The position numbers were made by a program, and so were the translations under genes. The notes beneath the pieces were generated by a model. That model had not been told where the DNA came from, made no database searches, and worked only from the letters and a program-made list of their open reading frames with translations. From assembly GCF_004331435.1 (NCBI RefSeq), contig NZ_SJKA01000001.1:62001-126000 (forward strand): 64,000 nt of DNA. Direction: 5' to 3'. Numbering within the stretch: the stretch's first letter is position 1; each line of letters starts with the position of its first letter. Below are positions 48,706-57,470 of the stretch, one piece after another. The DNA is from Kribbella sindirgiensis. Lineage in GTDB: Bacteria; Actinomycetota; Actinomycetes; Propionibacteriales; Kribbellaceae.

Positions 48706-48726
48706 ATGTTCCACGGAAGAACATAT
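48706..48726. promoter_or_regulatory. Operator TATGTTC-N7-GAACATA upstream of the oxidoreductase gene
   Basis: A perfect 7-bp inverted repeat with a 7-bp centre, 24 bp before the ATG at 48682, in an AT-rich patch. Likely binding site for a repressor that is not in the immediate neighbourhood. Confidence 0.6.
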
Positions 48727-48767
48727 TCAGACGTTGGAACGTGTGCCCCACCCATCCCCAGCGCACT

Positions 48768-48822
48768 TTGAGCACCCACCAACCATTTCCAGCCCGGGAA
48801 AACGGTTGGTTGGTGCTCAAAG
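48768..48822 (-). terminator. Terminator-type inverted repeat after the glycerophosphodiesterase operon
   Basis: TTTGAGCACC-C-ACCAACC on the left pairs with GGTTGGT-T-GGTGCTCAAA on the right: 17 paired bases with one mismatch and a 19-base loop. It lies 8 bp after the stop of the last gene of the minus-strand operon and before the promoter of the next gene. Confidence 0.7.
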
Positions 48823-48830
48823 TTGGGTGG

Positions 48831-49505
48831 TCAGTGGTGGGTGAGGAGGTGGGGGTTGTCGGTGGTGATGCCGTCGGCGCCGAGCGTCACCGCCGTGGCG
48901 AGGGTTTCCGTGTCGGGGACGGGCCAGGCGGTGACGTTCAACCCGGCGGCGTGCAGTTCGGCGACCGCCTCGACGGTCAGGCCGGCGATGCCGCACAGCG
49001 CCCAGCTGGCGCCGGCCGCGCGGGTGCGGGTGATGACCTCGGCGATCTCCGGCGTACGGCCGAAGATGTGTCCGGTCGTCACGTCCGGGAACGCCTCCCG
49101 GACCGCGAGCAGGATCTCCGGGTGGAACGACGTGACCAGGGTCCGCTCGGCCAGCGACCGGTCCGCCTTCAGCGACTGAGCGAGGAGCGGTACGGCGGCC
49201 TCGGCCTTGATCTCTGCCTGGAACCGTACGTCGATCGCCGCGACGGTCTCGGCCCACGTCGGGACCTGCTCCCCGAGGCCCGCGTCCAAGGCCCGGATCT
49301 CCGCCAGCATCAGCTCCTCGACCGCGCCCGACCCCGACGTGGTGCGGTCGACCGTGGCGTCGTGCATGATCACGAGTTCGCCGTCCGCGGTGACGCGGAG
49401 GTCGAGCTCGATCTCGTCGCAGCCGTCCGCGACCGCCCGCCGGAACGAGCGCAGCGTGTTCTCCGGTTCGGTCCCGAGCGCGCCCCGGTGGCCGGTGATG
49501 ATCAC
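48831..49505 (-). CDS. Glycerophosphodiester phosphodiesterase
   Basis: 224 residues from a GTG that overlaps the binding-protein stop by 4 bp. GDPD motifs: 'ITGHRGALGTEPENTLRSFR' (HRG..PENT), 'GCDEIELDLRVTADGELVIM' then HDATVDRTT with the metal and catalytic His residues, and 'VDIRFQAEIKAEAAV' plus 'TAWPVPDTETLATAVTLGAD' at the end. Cytosolic, like UgpQ. It hydrolyses glycerophosphodiesters to glycerol 3-phosphate and an alcohol, probably those imported by the ABC transporter of the same operon. Confidence 0.92.
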   Translation of the reverse strand: MIITGHRGALGTEPENTLRSFRRAVADGCDEIELDLRVTADGELVIMHDATVDRTTSGSGAVEELMLAEIRALDAGLGEQVPTWAETVAAIDVRFQAEIKAEAAVPLLAQSLKADRSLAERTLVTSFHPEILLAVREAFPDVTTGHIFGRTPEIAEVITRTRAAGASWALCGIAGLTVEAVAELHAAGLNVTAWPVPDTETLATAVTLGADGITTDNPHLLTHH

Positions 49506-50824
49506 AGCACCTTCTCCTCGTAGAGCCGTTTGACCTCGTCGCCGATCGCCTCGAGCCGGCGCCCGACCGAGGCGAACACCTTCTTCGGCTGCGCGTTGTC
49601 GGCGTAGATCTGCTGCAGCCCGGTGTAGATCTGCACGTTCGCGTTCCGCCCGTACAGCCGGATCGCGTCCTGCTGCCGCGCGTTCTCCAGTTGCGCGATG
49701 GCGACGCCGTAGTTCGGCTGCTCGGCGATCAGCTTCTTCAGCTCGGCGTCCTCGCGGGCCTTGTTCACCACCGGAAGGTACCCGGTCTGCGTCGTCCACC
49801 AGGCCGAGTTCTCCGGCAGCGCGAGGAACTGCAGGAAAGTCGCCGCGGCCTGTTTCCGCTCGTCGGAAATGTTCCGCAGCATCCCGATTCCGCCACCGCC
49901 GGTCGCGAGCCCGGAGGCGACCTCGGACGGAATGAACCCGGCGCCGACCTTGAACTTCGCCTTGCTGCTGATGGTCTTCATGCCACCGGTCGACTCCTGG
50001 ATCACCGCGACCAGTCCGTTGGCGAAGTCCGTACTCGGGCTGCTGGCCATGTACGCCGCGCCGAGGTCGTGCACCATCGACCGCTGCCACTCCCCCGCAG
50101 CCACCGCACCGGCCTGGTCGATGGTGATGTCGAGGCCCTTGGAGTACGCGCCGCCGAACTGCCACACGTTCCCCTGGAACTGCCAGTCGCCGTCGATCTT
50201 CGCGAACGCGATCGTCCGCAACGACCGTCCACCCGACTGCACCTTGGCCAGCGAAGGCACCCAGGACCGCAGCTCGCTCCACGTCCGCGGCGCGCGGTCC
50301 GGCAGCCCGGCCTTCGCGAACGCGTCCCGGTTGTAGTACATGATCGGCGTACTGCGGGCGAACGGGACGGCCCAGCTCTGCCCCTTCACGACGTACTCCC
50401 CGAACAGCTTCTCCTGGTAGACACCGGGCCCGAATCCGTCGGTGAAATAACCGTTCAACGGTTCGAGCGCGTCGTTCAGGAAGAACCGCTCCCAGGTGAC
50501 GTCCGACAGTACGGCGAGATCGGGCGCCTGCTTCGCGACCAGCGCGGCCGCGACCTTCTGCGCCACGTCGTCGTAGCTGCCCTGGAACTGCACCTCGACG
50601 TACACGTCCTGCTGCGAGTCGTTGAACTTGGCAACGAGTTTGTCGACCGCCTTGCCGTTCACACCGCCGTACGGCGACCAGAACACGACCCGCGTGCGCC
50701 CGGCGTACTGCTTGGGCACCTCCCCGTCCGGCTGTGAGTAGGTCGCGTCGACGGAACGGTAGCCGCAACCGGCCAGCGAAAGTCCTGCGGTGACTCCGAG
50801 GAAAGTACGACGTAGCATGCTCAT
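49502..50824 (-). CDS. ABC transporter substrate-binding lipoprotein (UgpB-like)
   Basis: 440 residues. The start ATG at 50824 overlaps the permease stop by 4 bp. A Tat-like 'MLRRTFLGVTAGLSLAGCGY' leader contains a lipobox (Leu-Ala-Gly-Cys), so the protein is lipid-anchored outside the membrane. The extracellular solute-binding family 1 fold is clear: 'TRVVFWSPYGGVNGKAVDKL', 'PDLAVLSDVTWERFFLNDAL', 'GQSWAVPFARSTPIMYYNRD', 'ATFLQFLALPENSAWWTTQT'. Similarity to UgpB-type proteins and the GDPD partner suggest a glycerophosphodiester or polyol ligand. Confidence 0.88.
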   Translation of the reverse strand: MSMLRRTFLGVTAGLSLAGCGYRSVDATYSQPDGEVPKQYAGRTRVVFWSPYGGVNGKAVDKLVAKFNDSQQDVYVEVQFQGSYDDVAQKVAAALVAKQAPDLAVLSDVTWERFFLNDALEPLNGYFTDGFGPGVYQEKLFGEYVVKGQSWAVPFARSTPIMYYNRDAFAKAGLPDRAPRTWSELRSWVPSLAKVQSGGRSLRTIAFAKIDGDWQFQGNVWQFGGAYSKGLDITIDQAGAVAAGEWQRSMVHDLGAAYMASSPSTDFANGLVAVIQESTGGMKTISSKAKFKVGAGFIPSEVASGLATGGGGIGMLRNISDERKQAAATFLQFLALPENSAWWTTQTGYLPVVNKAREDAELKKLIAEQPNYGVAIAQLENARQQDAIRLYGRNANVQIYTGLQQIYADNAQPKKVFASVGRRLEAIGDEVKRLYEEKVL

Positions 50825-51633
50825 CCCTTCAGAGCTCCGGCCGTGATGCCGCCGACGATGTAGCGCTGGGCGATCAGGAAGATCAGCAGCATCGGCGCGA
50901 GCACCAGCAGCGTGCCGGCCATGATCGTTCCCCAGGCCGCCAGGCCTTCCTCGTCCTTGAGGATCAGCAGCCCGACCGGCAGTGTGCGCATCGACGCGGT
51001 GTTGGTGACGATCAGCGGCCAGACGAAGTTGTTCCATTCCTCGACCGCGGTGATCACCACGACGGTGATCAGCATCGGCCGTGACATCGGCAGGACGACG
51101 CGCCACAACGTGCGCAGGTGTCCCGCGCCGTCGACCGCGGCCGCGTCCGTCACCTCGGTGGGCAGCGTGAGGAAGTGCTGCCGCATCAGGAACGTCGCGA
51201 ACGCGGACCCGATCCCGGGGATGATCAGGCCGGCGTAGGTGTTGATCCAGCCGAGGCTCGCCACGGTCAGGTAGTTCGGCAGCAGGGTCACGTGGCCGGG
51301 CACCATCATCGCGCCGAGCACCGCGAAGAACAGGATCTTCTTGAACGGGAACCGCAGGTAGGCGAAGGCGTACGCCGTCAGCACGGCGTTGACCACCTTC
51401 AGCGCGGTCCCGATCACGGTGATGATCGTGGAGTTCAGGAAGAACCGGTCGAACGGCGCGGCCTTCCACGCCAGGCTGAAGTTCTCCCAGGTCAGGTGCG
51501 GCCACCAGGCCGGCGGCCACTGGTAGATCTGGGTCGGCTGCTTGAACGCCGTGGACAGCAACCAGTACAGCGGTCCGAGGAACACGGCCGCCACACCGAT
51601 CAGTACGACGTACTGGATCGCGCGTGTCTTCAT
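50821..51633 (-). CDS. ABC sugar transporter permease (UgpE/MalG-like)
   Basis: 270 residues, six membrane helices. The EAA loop that docks with the ATPase is 'EVTDAAAVDGAGHLRTLWRV', and the N-terminal 'FLGPLYWLLSTAFKQPTQIY' is typical of MalG-type permeases. It pairs with the upstream UgpA-like permease, overlapping it by 4 bp. No ATPase gene is present in the operon, so a shared MsiK-type ATPase elsewhere is expected. Confidence 0.93.
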   Translation of the reverse strand: MKTRAIQYVVLIGVAAVFLGPLYWLLSTAFKQPTQIYQWPPAWWPHLTWENFSLAWKAAPFDRFFLNSTIITVIGTALKVVNAVLTAYAFAYLRFPFKKILFFAVLGAMMVPGHVTLLPNYLTVASLGWINTYAGLIIPGIGSAFATFLMRQHFLTLPTEVTDAAAVDGAGHLRTLWRVVLPMSRPMLITVVVITAVEEWNNFVWPLIVTNTASMRTLPVGLLILKDEEGLAAWGTIMAGTLLVLAPMLLIFLIAQRYIVGGITAGALKG

Positions 51634-52580
51634 CGGTAGTGCACCCGCCTCTCCATCACCCGGGCCTGCACGGTGGTGACGAGCAGCAGGATGACGAACA
51701 TGATGATCGACAGCGTCGCCGCGCGGCCCGCGTTGAACGCCTGGAAGCCTTCGTTGTAGATCGACCAGCTCAGCGTGGTGGTGGCATCACCAGGGCCGCC
51801 ACCGGTCATCACCGCGATCACGTCGAACGCCTGGAAGGTGCCGATCACCGTGGTGATCAGCAGGAAGAAGGTGATCGGGGCCAGCAACGGGAGCTTGATC
51901 GAGCGGAACCGTGTCCAGGTCGACGCGCCGTCGATCGCGGCCGCCTCGTCGAGCTCCTTCGGCAGGCCCTGCAGGCCGGCCAGGTAGATCAGCGCGGCGA
52001 ACCCGACGTTCTTCCACAGGTAGACGATGACGAGTCCCGGCAGCGCCCAGTCGGAGTTGTTCATCCAGTCCGGCGGCTCGGCGCCGAACGGTTCGATCAG
52101 CGCCCGCATCAGGCCGTACCCGGGGTCGAAGATGAACGCCCAGATGGTCGCGACCGCGGCGCCGGACAGGATGTGCGGCGCGAACGCGATCGTCCGGACC
52201 GCCCCGCGGCCCTTCAGCGGCAGGTTGAACAGGAACGCCAGCGCGAGCCCGATCACCAGGCTGCCGACCACGATCAGGCCGGTGAACACGACGGTGATCC
52301 ACAGCGTCTTGTGGAACGCGGGGTCGGTCAACGTGCGGCCGTAGTTGGCCAGCCCCACGAACGTCGGGCGCGCCGCGATCATGTTCCAGTCGGTCAGGCT
52401 GAGGAACGCGTTGTAGATGATCGGCCAGTACGCGAAGACCGCGATCACCAGCAGGTTCGGCGCGACCAGCAATGCGAACAGCCCGTACTCGCGCCGGCGT
52501 CGGCGCTTCCGCTGATCATTGCCATCGGCAATCGTTCGTTCGTCCGGATGGGTCCGGGCCGGCAGGTCTACTACCGTCAC
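51630..52580 (-). CDS. ABC sugar transporter permease (UgpA/MalF-like)
   Basis: 316 residues from a GTG at 52580 with GAGGAGG 5 bp upstream; that ribosome site lies inside the end of the inositol-phosphatase gene, whose stop overlaps by 4 bp. Six membrane helices, beginning 'FALLVAPNLLVIAVFAYWPI', and the EAA loop 'ELDEAAAIDGASTWTRFRSI'. It forms the membrane channel with the UgpE-like partner. Confidence 0.93.
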   Translation of the reverse strand: MTVVDLPARTHPDERTIADGNDQRKRRRRREYGLFALLVAPNLLVIAVFAYWPIIYNAFLSLTDWNMIAARPTFVGLANYGRTLTDPAFHKTLWITVVFTGLIVVGSLVIGLALAFLFNLPLKGRGAVRTIAFAPHILSGAAVATIWAFIFDPGYGLMRALIEPFGAEPPDWMNNSDWALPGLVIVYLWKNVGFAALIYLAGLQGLPKELDEAAAIDGASTWTRFRSIKLPLLAPITFFLLITTVIGTFQAFDVIAVMTGGGPGDATTTLSWSIYNEGFQAFNAGRAATLSIIMFVILLLVTTVQARVMERRVHYR

Positions 52581-53386
52581 ACCGACCTCCTCATGAGTAA
52601 CTCTTGCAGTGGGGTGGCCACCGAGGGGGCGGCGGCCAGGATGCCTTGCGGGAAAAGGGGTCCGCGGACGACGGTGGCGCCGGCCTCGCGGACGATCAGC
52701 GCACCGGCGGCGACGTCCCAGGGCTGGATCAGGTGCTCGTAGTACGCGTCCGCCGTACCGTCGGCGACCGAGCACAGGTCGAGCGCGGCCGATCCGCCGC
52801 GGCGGATGTCGCGGACGGCCGGCAGCAAGTCTTGCAGAAGCGCTGCCTGCTCGGCCCGGCGCTCCGGCAGGTACGAAAAGCCCGTACACACGAGGGAAGC
52901 CTCCAGCCGGGTCTGCCGCAGCGGACCCAGGCGCCGACCATCAGACGGGGCGTCGGCACGATAGGCGCCCGCGCCGCGGACGGCGGACCATGTCGTACCG
53001 GTGCGCGGTTGATGGACCACGCCAACGAGTGCGCCGTTCTCGTCCTCGACGGCGATCGACACGCTCCAGTCGACGCGGCCGTAGAGGTAGTTGACCGTGC
53101 CGTCGAGCGGGTCGATCACCCAGGTCAGCCCAGTGGTCGAGGGCCGTGAAGCGCCTTCTTCGCCAAGGAGTCCGTCGCCGGGGCGGTCTGCGGTCAGACC
53201 GTCCGTGATGAGCTTCTCGGACGCGCGGTCGGCCGCGCTGACCGGGTCGTTGGCGGAGCTTTTGGTCTCGACACCAGCCGCGTCGATCGACAGACTCCGC
53301 TGACGGGCCAGGAGCTCCGAACCTGCCGCGATCGCCAGCCGGACGGCGAGTTCGCGCAGGTCAACGAGGTTCGGTACAGCGGGCAT
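52577..53386 (-). CDS. Inositol monophosphatase family protein
   Basis: 269 residues. The metal site is complete: 'DGLLGEEGASRPSTTG' (Glu of GEE), 'TWVIDPLDGTVNYLYGRVDW' (DPLDGT), and 'LIQPWDVAAGALIVREAGAT' (WDVAAG). The enzyme removes phosphate from inositol phosphates or related sugar phosphates in the cytosol. It is the first gene of an operon with an ABC transporter and glycerophosphodiesterase, downstream of a strong palindrome; uptake and breakdown of glycerophosphoinositol or a similar compound is a reasonable guess. Confidence 0.92.
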   Translation of the reverse strand: MPAVPNLVDLRELAVRLAIAAGSELLARQRSLSIDAAGVETKSSANDPVSAADRASEKLITDGLTADRPGDGLLGEEGASRPSTTGLTWVIDPLDGTVNYLYGRVDWSVSIAVEDENGALVGVVHQPRTGTTWSAVRGAGAYRADAPSDGRRLGPLRQTRLEASLVCTGFSYLPERRAEQAALLQDLLPAVRDIRRGGSAALDLCSVADGTADAYYEHLIQPWDVAAGALIVREAGATVVRGPLFPQGILAAAPSVATPLQELLMRRSV

Positions 53387-53431
53387 GCCGGTGAAATTAT
53401 CACCGAACGATGGTTACGTATAGATAATCTG

Positions 53432-53455
53432 TGTGATTTTCTCATCTAAATCACA
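53432..53455. promoter_or_regulatory. Operator TGTGATTT-N8-AAATCACA before the inositol-phosphatase operon
   Basis: A perfect 8-bp inverted repeat with an 8-bp centre, 46 bp before the ATG at 53386. Nearer to the gene, ATTATC (53396-53401) and GATAAT (53423-53428) form a second, wider repeat that shares the TTATC/GATAA half-site with the operator before the FGGY operon at 59435. Confidence 0.6.
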
Positions 53456-53463
53456 TTCGTAGC

Positions 53464-54159
53464 TCAATCGTCATCGTCGTTGCGGAGCCGTACGCCGGTG
53501 ACGCCGTCGAGATCGTCCAGGGCCAGCACCAGGTTCTGCAACGGTGGGCGCCCGGAGAACCGCATAGACGCCCGTACCTGCGGGCGCGCCCCGTCCCGAT
53601 GGACCTCGGTGCCGAGCACCGAGGCCTCGAATCCCATCGACGTGGCAGTCGCCAGGATCGCCCGCAGTACGCCGGCTCCGTCGTCGTACCGCACTGTGAC
53701 GACGCGGCGGCGGTCAGGCGACGGCAGGAACCGGCCGAGTCGCGCGAACGGGCCGACGGCAACCAAATGCAGCATGGTCGCCGCCAGCGCGAGGAGCGGC
53801 ATCCCTGCGCCGCAGGCCATACCGATCGCGGCGGTCATCCAGATCGTGGCCGCTGTAGTCAGCCCGCGGACCACGTCCCGGCGCATGAAGATCACGCCGG
53901 CGCCGAGGAAGCCGACGCCGGACACGATCTGCGCCGCGATCCGGGACGGGTCGAGATTGACGTCGGTCCCGAGGACGGCGTTGAAGCCGAACCCGGACAC
54001 CAGGGTGAACAGCGCGGCCCCGGTGCCGACGAGCGTGTGCGTTCGCATACCGGCGCTCTTCTGCCGTACCTGACGCTCGATGCCGATCACCATCGACAGC
54101 ACGAAGGCGATCAGCAACAGCAGAAGCTCGGTCCAGGTCGTGGTGGTTGCTAACTTCAT
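53464..54159 (-). CDS. MgtC/SapB family membrane protein
   Basis: 231 residues. The MgtC domain occupies the first 140 residues with four or five helices and the signatures '[20 protein letters not shown]', '[19 protein letters not shown]', '[20 protein letters not shown]' and '[20 protein letters not shown]'. A cytosolic ACT-like domain follows ('[20 protein letters not shown]'). In other bacteria such proteins modulate ATP synthase or membrane potential under magnesium or acid stress. It lies 21 bp after the hydroxyacid dehydrogenase gene and could be the last gene of the FGGY operon, or be separately transcribed. Confidence 0.9.
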   Translation of the reverse strand: MKLATTTTWTELLLLLIAFVLSMVIGIERQVRQKSAGMRTHTLVGTGAALFTLVSGFGFNAVLGTDVNLDPSRIAAQIVSGVGFLGAGVIFMRRDVVRGLTTAATIWMTAAIGMACGAGMPLLALAATMLHLVAVGPFARLGRFLPSPDRRRVVTVRYDDGAGVLRAILATATSMGFEASVLGTEVHRDGARPQVRASMRFSGRPPLQNLVLALDDLDGVTGVRLRNDDDD

Positions 54160-54180
54160 GATCCCTGTCCTGTGCCCCGC

Positions 54181-55200
54181 CTACGCCGAGACCAGTCCAG
54201 CGGGGTCCTTTCCGTTGAGGAAGGCGGCGACTGCCTCCGCCGCGATCGATCCGGCGCGGTGGGCCGTCTGCCGCGTGGCACCGGCGAGGTGCGGTGTCAT
54301 CACGATGTTGGGCGCGGTCAGCAGCCGCGATCCCGCGGGCACCGGCTCGGACGGGAACACGTCGAACGCCGCCGCTCCCAGCTGCCCGGACTCCAACGCG
54401 TCCACTGTCGCGTCGTAGTCGAGCAGACCGCCACGGGCGGTGTTCACCAGTACGGCGCCGCGGGGCATCGCGGCGATCTGCTGCGCACCGATCATCCCGC
54501 GGGTCTGATCGGTCAGCCGCGCATGCAGGCTGACCACATCCGACTGCCGCAGCAGCTCGTCGAGTTCGACGAGTTCGATGCCCTCGGGCGCTTGGTCGAC
54601 GTACGGATCGGCGACCAGGACGCGAGCGCCGAACGCCAGCATCACCCGGGCGACCCGTTGCCCGATCGCGCCGTACCCGACCAGGCCCACGGTCGAGCCG
54701 TCGAGTTCGCCCCCGCACTCGTCGTACGCGTAGAGGTCGGAGCGCCACTCGCCGTGTTCCAGCGTCCGTTGCAGGCGCGGAAGGTTGCGCAGGGCACCCA
54801 TCGTCAGTGCGACCGCGTGCTCGGCGGCCGCCACCGCGTTCCGTCCGGGCGTCGACGCCACCGCGATCCCGCGCTCGGCCGCCGCGGCGACGTTCACGTT
54901 CACGGGGCCGCCTCGGCAGACCACCAGGAACCGCAGGTCGGGCGCCGCGTCCAGCACGCGCTCGGTGAACGGCCCCATCTGCGTGACCGCGAGCTCGACC
55001 CCGGCCAGCGCCTCGATCAGCTGGTCCTCCGCGTCGCTCGCCTCGTCCACCTCGGCGACACGTCCGTACGGCGTCAGCGGCCAGGGCAGCGTGACCTCAC
55101 GGAACTCGAACGCCACGTCCGGAATCGTGCTGAGCGCCGCGGCCAGCAGGTCGTTCCGCACGAAATGGTCGCCGGCGAGCAGCGTCTTGACGGTTCTCAT
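54181..55200 (-). CDS. D-isomer-specific 2-hydroxyacid dehydrogenase
   Basis: 339 residues. 'GSTVGLVGYGAIGQRVARVM' is the NAD-binding motif, 'AVLVNTARGGLLDYDATVDA' carries the catalytic Arg, 'AAFDVFPSEPVPAGS' the Glu, and 'IVMTPHLAGATRQTAHRA' the catalytic His. The N-terminal 'CRGGPVNVNVAAAAERGIAV' is like phosphoglycerate/phosphonate-type members seen in sugar-kinase operons. Start overlaps the FGGY kinase stop by 4 bp. It may oxidise the phosphorylated product of the kinases, such as a phospho-sugar acid; inference. Confidence 0.88.
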   Translation of the reverse strand: MRTVKTLLAGDHFVRNDLLAAALSTIPDVAFEFREVTLPWPLTPYGRVAEVDEASDAEDQLIEALAGVELAVTQMGPFTERVLDAAPDLRFLVVCRGGPVNVNVAAAAERGIAVASTPGRNAVAAAEHAVALTMGALRNLPRLQRTLEHGEWRSDLYAYDECGGELDGSTVGLVGYGAIGQRVARVMLAFGARVLVADPYVDQAPEGIELVELDELLRQSDVVSLHARLTDQTRGMIGAQQIAAMPRGAVLVNTARGGLLDYDATVDALESGQLGAAAFDVFPSEPVPAGSRLLTAPNIVMTPHLAGATRQTAHRAGSIAAEAVAAFLNGKDPAGLVSA

Positions 55201-56657
55201 CGATCTCCTGTGAACGTAGGTGCTGGGTCGGACCAGCGTGGGCGGGCCGACTCGATGCGGCGCAGGTAGTGGGCGTAGCCCTCCGCGTAGAACGCGGCGC
55301 GCGCCGGGTCCGGGTCGACCTGGCGGGTCTCGGCGATCCACTCGGCGCCGGCGCTGTCCGGGTCGATCGCACGACGCGCGCAGATCACCGCACCGCGGGC
55401 GGCGACCTGTTCGGCCTCGGCGGTGTGCAACGGCGCGTTCAGTACGTCGGCGAGGATCTGGGTCCACTCGCTGCTCCGGGCGCCGCCGCCGCACACGGTG
55501 ACGCGACCGGTCCAGCCGGCCGCGTCGAGGCAGTGCCGTGCGGCGTACGCGATGCCTTCGCAAGTCGCGCGGACCAGGTCGGCCGTCGTCGTGGACAGCG
55601 AGATGCCGTCGATCGTGCCGCGGGCCCGGGTGTCGACGAACGGGGCCCGTTCGCCCGCCTCCGACAGGTACGGCAGGACCGTGACGCCGGATGCGCCGGG
55701 CGGGCTGTCCGCGAGCAGCGACGGCAGCTGGTCGGTGGTGACGCCAACAAGTGCGAGGACCCGGTCGAGGGCAGCCGTACCGACCATTGCAGGCATCGCG
55801 CGGAGCCAGACCCCTGGCGTCCAGGTGCCTAGGAACAGGCCCGCGGGTTCGCCGTCGACGGGCAGCTCTCGCGTGATGACCTGGCAGGCCAACGTCGTAC
55901 CCACCGTCAGCAGCGCGTCACCTGGCTCGGTCACTCCAGCGCCGGCTGCCGCGGCCGGGAGATCGTACGGACCGGCGGAAACACGTGTTCCGGGTGCCAT
56001 CCCGGTCGAGTCGTCGCGCAACTCGCCTACCGGTCCGGTGGCCGCAACGGGCGCTAGCAGCCCGCGCACGCCCGACAACCCGGTAGCCTCCAGCGCCGCG
56101 TCGTCGTACTCCCCGGTCCTGGGGTCCAGGAACGGTGCGGAGGCATCGGACACATCCGTCGCCCGGACACCGGTCAGCGCCTGCATCACCACGTCCTTGC
56201 AGTACGCCGCCGTACCGGCCCGCTCGACGACGTCGGGTTCTTCCGCTAGCACGGCGGCCAGCAGCGGACCCGATGCGCCCGGAAACATCCGGTTTCCGGA
56301 ACGGCGGAACACGTGTTCCGCGACCCCGTCGGCGGTCCACTGCTCGAGGATCGCGCTGCTCCGCGCGTCCAGCCAGGAGATCGCCGGGCGCACCGGCGTA
56401 CCGGCGTCGTCGACCAGCCACAGGCCGTCGCCCTGCGCAGTGATGGCCAGGACCTCGGGTCGGGTTCCCACAGCGGCCGCCAGCTCACCGACCACCTCGT
56501 TGACCGAAGCAACTATCTCGGGGGTCTCGTGCTCGAATCGCCCAGGGCTGCGGTGCAGCAGCCTGGTCGGTCGCGATGCTTCGGCCAGTGGGCGGCCGTC
56601 GGCGCTGAACGCGACTGCCTTCGTGACGGTGGTGCCGACGTCAACGCCTACGTCCAT
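55197..56657 (-). CDS. FGGY family carbohydrate kinase (1)
   Basis: 486 residues, two actin-like domains. N-terminal phosphate motif 'DVGVDVGTTVTKAVAFSADG'; the sugar-binding 'QGDGLWLVDDAGTPVRPAIS'; C-terminal ATP-binding 'VTVCGGGARSSEWTQILADV' and 'AEAEQVAARGAVICARRAID'. It phosphorylates a sugar or polyol; the subgroup resembles xylulo/ribulokinase-like and erythritol-kinase-like enzymes. It sits in one operon with a second FGGY kinase, a histidine phosphatase and a DeoR regulator. Confidence 0.9.
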   Translation of the reverse strand: MDVGVDVGTTVTKAVAFSADGRPLAEASRPTRLLHRSPGRFEHETPEIVASVNEVVGELAAAVGTRPEVLAITAQGDGLWLVDDAGTPVRPAISWLDARSSAILEQWTADGVAEHVFRRSGNRMFPGASGPLLAAVLAEEPDVVERAGTAAYCKDVVMQALTGVRATDVSDASAPFLDPRTGEYDDAALEATGLSGVRGLLAPVAATGPVGELRDDSTGMAPGTRVSAGPYDLPAAAAGAGVTEPGDALLTVGTTLACQVITRELPVDGEPAGLFLGTWTPGVWLRAMPAMVGTAALDRVLALVGVTTDQLPSLLADSPPGASGVTVLPYLSEAGERAPFVDTRARGTIDGISLSTTTADLVRATCEGIAYAARHCLDAAGWTGRVTVCGGGARSSEWTQILADVLNAPLHTAEAEQVAARGAVICARRAIDPDSAGAEWIAETRQVDPDPARAAFYAEGYAHYLRRIESARPRWSDPAPTFTGDR

Positions 56658-56669
56658 AGATGCCCCCTC

Positions 56670-57470
56670 CTAGAGTTTGGCGACCTCCACGGTGGCGCCG
56701 TGGTCGCGCAGCGGTTCGATCAGGTCCTTCGGGGTCTTCTCGTCGACGATCACGACGTCGAAATCGGTCAGCGGAGCCAGCCGGTGCAGTGCGGTGCGCT
56801 GCAGCTTGGCGTGATCGACCAGCAGCACCTTGGTCCGCGCCGAGCGCAGCATCGCCCGCTTCACCAGGACGATCTCCTCCTCCTGGTGGAACGCGTGCGT
56901 CGACGACACCGCGGACACCGAGCAGAACAGCAGGTCGGCGTGCAGCGCCTCGACGGCCTCCGCGCACGGCATCCCGCCGAACGAGTCGTGGGTCGCCGAG
57001 TAGATCCCGCCGAGGGCCAGCAGCGTGACGTCCCGCAGCTGCGCCAGCTTGGTGATCGCCGGCAGGAAGTTCGTTGCCACGGTCAACGGAGCGATGTCCT
57101 CGAACAGGTCGACCAGGGCCAGCGCGCTGGTCGAGTCGTCGAGCATCACCGACATCCCGGGCTCGATCATCGCCCGCGCGTGCCGGGCGATCGCGGCTTT
57201 CTCCGCGTGCGCGGTGTTCAGCCGGTACGCGACATTGCTCTCGAACACGCTGGTCGGCTGCGCGCTGACCCCGCCGCGGTACTTCCGGACCACGCCCTGC
57301 CGCTCGAGCTCGTCCAGGTCGCGGTGCACGGTCATCACGCTCACACCGAACGCCTCGACCAGATCGTTCGCCGACACCGAGCCGTGTTTCACGACGTACG
57401 CCGCGATCTCGGCCTGCCGGCGCGCGGGACGACTCAGTTCGGTGGTGTCGCCGTCGACATCCGTTGTCAT
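56670..57470 (-). CDS. DeoR/GlpR family transcriptional regulator
   Basis: 266 residues. The DeoR helix-turn-helix is 'RRQAEIAAYVVKHGSVSAND', 'LVEAFGVSVMTVHRDLDELE', followed by 'VVRKYRGGVSAQPTSVFESN'. The sensor domain has 'EKAAIARHARAMIEPGMSVM', 'LDDSTSALALVDLFEDIAPL' and 'LVDHAKLQRTALHRLAPLTD', which bind a sugar phosphate in this family. It lies inside the FGGY operon and overlaps the histidine-phosphatase gene by 4 bp, so it is probably autoregulated through the palindrome at 59435. Confidence 0.92.
   Translation of the reverse strand: MTTDVDGDTTELSRPARRQAEIAAYVVKHGSVSANDLVEAFGVSVMTVHRDLDELERQGVVRKYRGGVSAQPTSVFESNVAYRLNTAHAEKAAIARHARAMIEPGMSVMLDDSTSALALVDLFEDIAPLTVATNFLPAITKLAQLRDVTLLALGGIYSATHDSFGGMPCAEAVEALHADLLFCSVSAVSSTHAFHQEEEIVLVKRAMLRSARTKVLLVDHAKLQRTALHRLAPLTDFDVVIVDEKTPKDLIEPLRDHGATVEVAKL

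Noticed and set aside
53432..53455. CRP/FNR-type site TGTGA...TCACA
   Set aside because: The half-sites are 14 bp apart instead of 6, so the geometry does not fit CRP; a DeoR or other repressor site is more likely.
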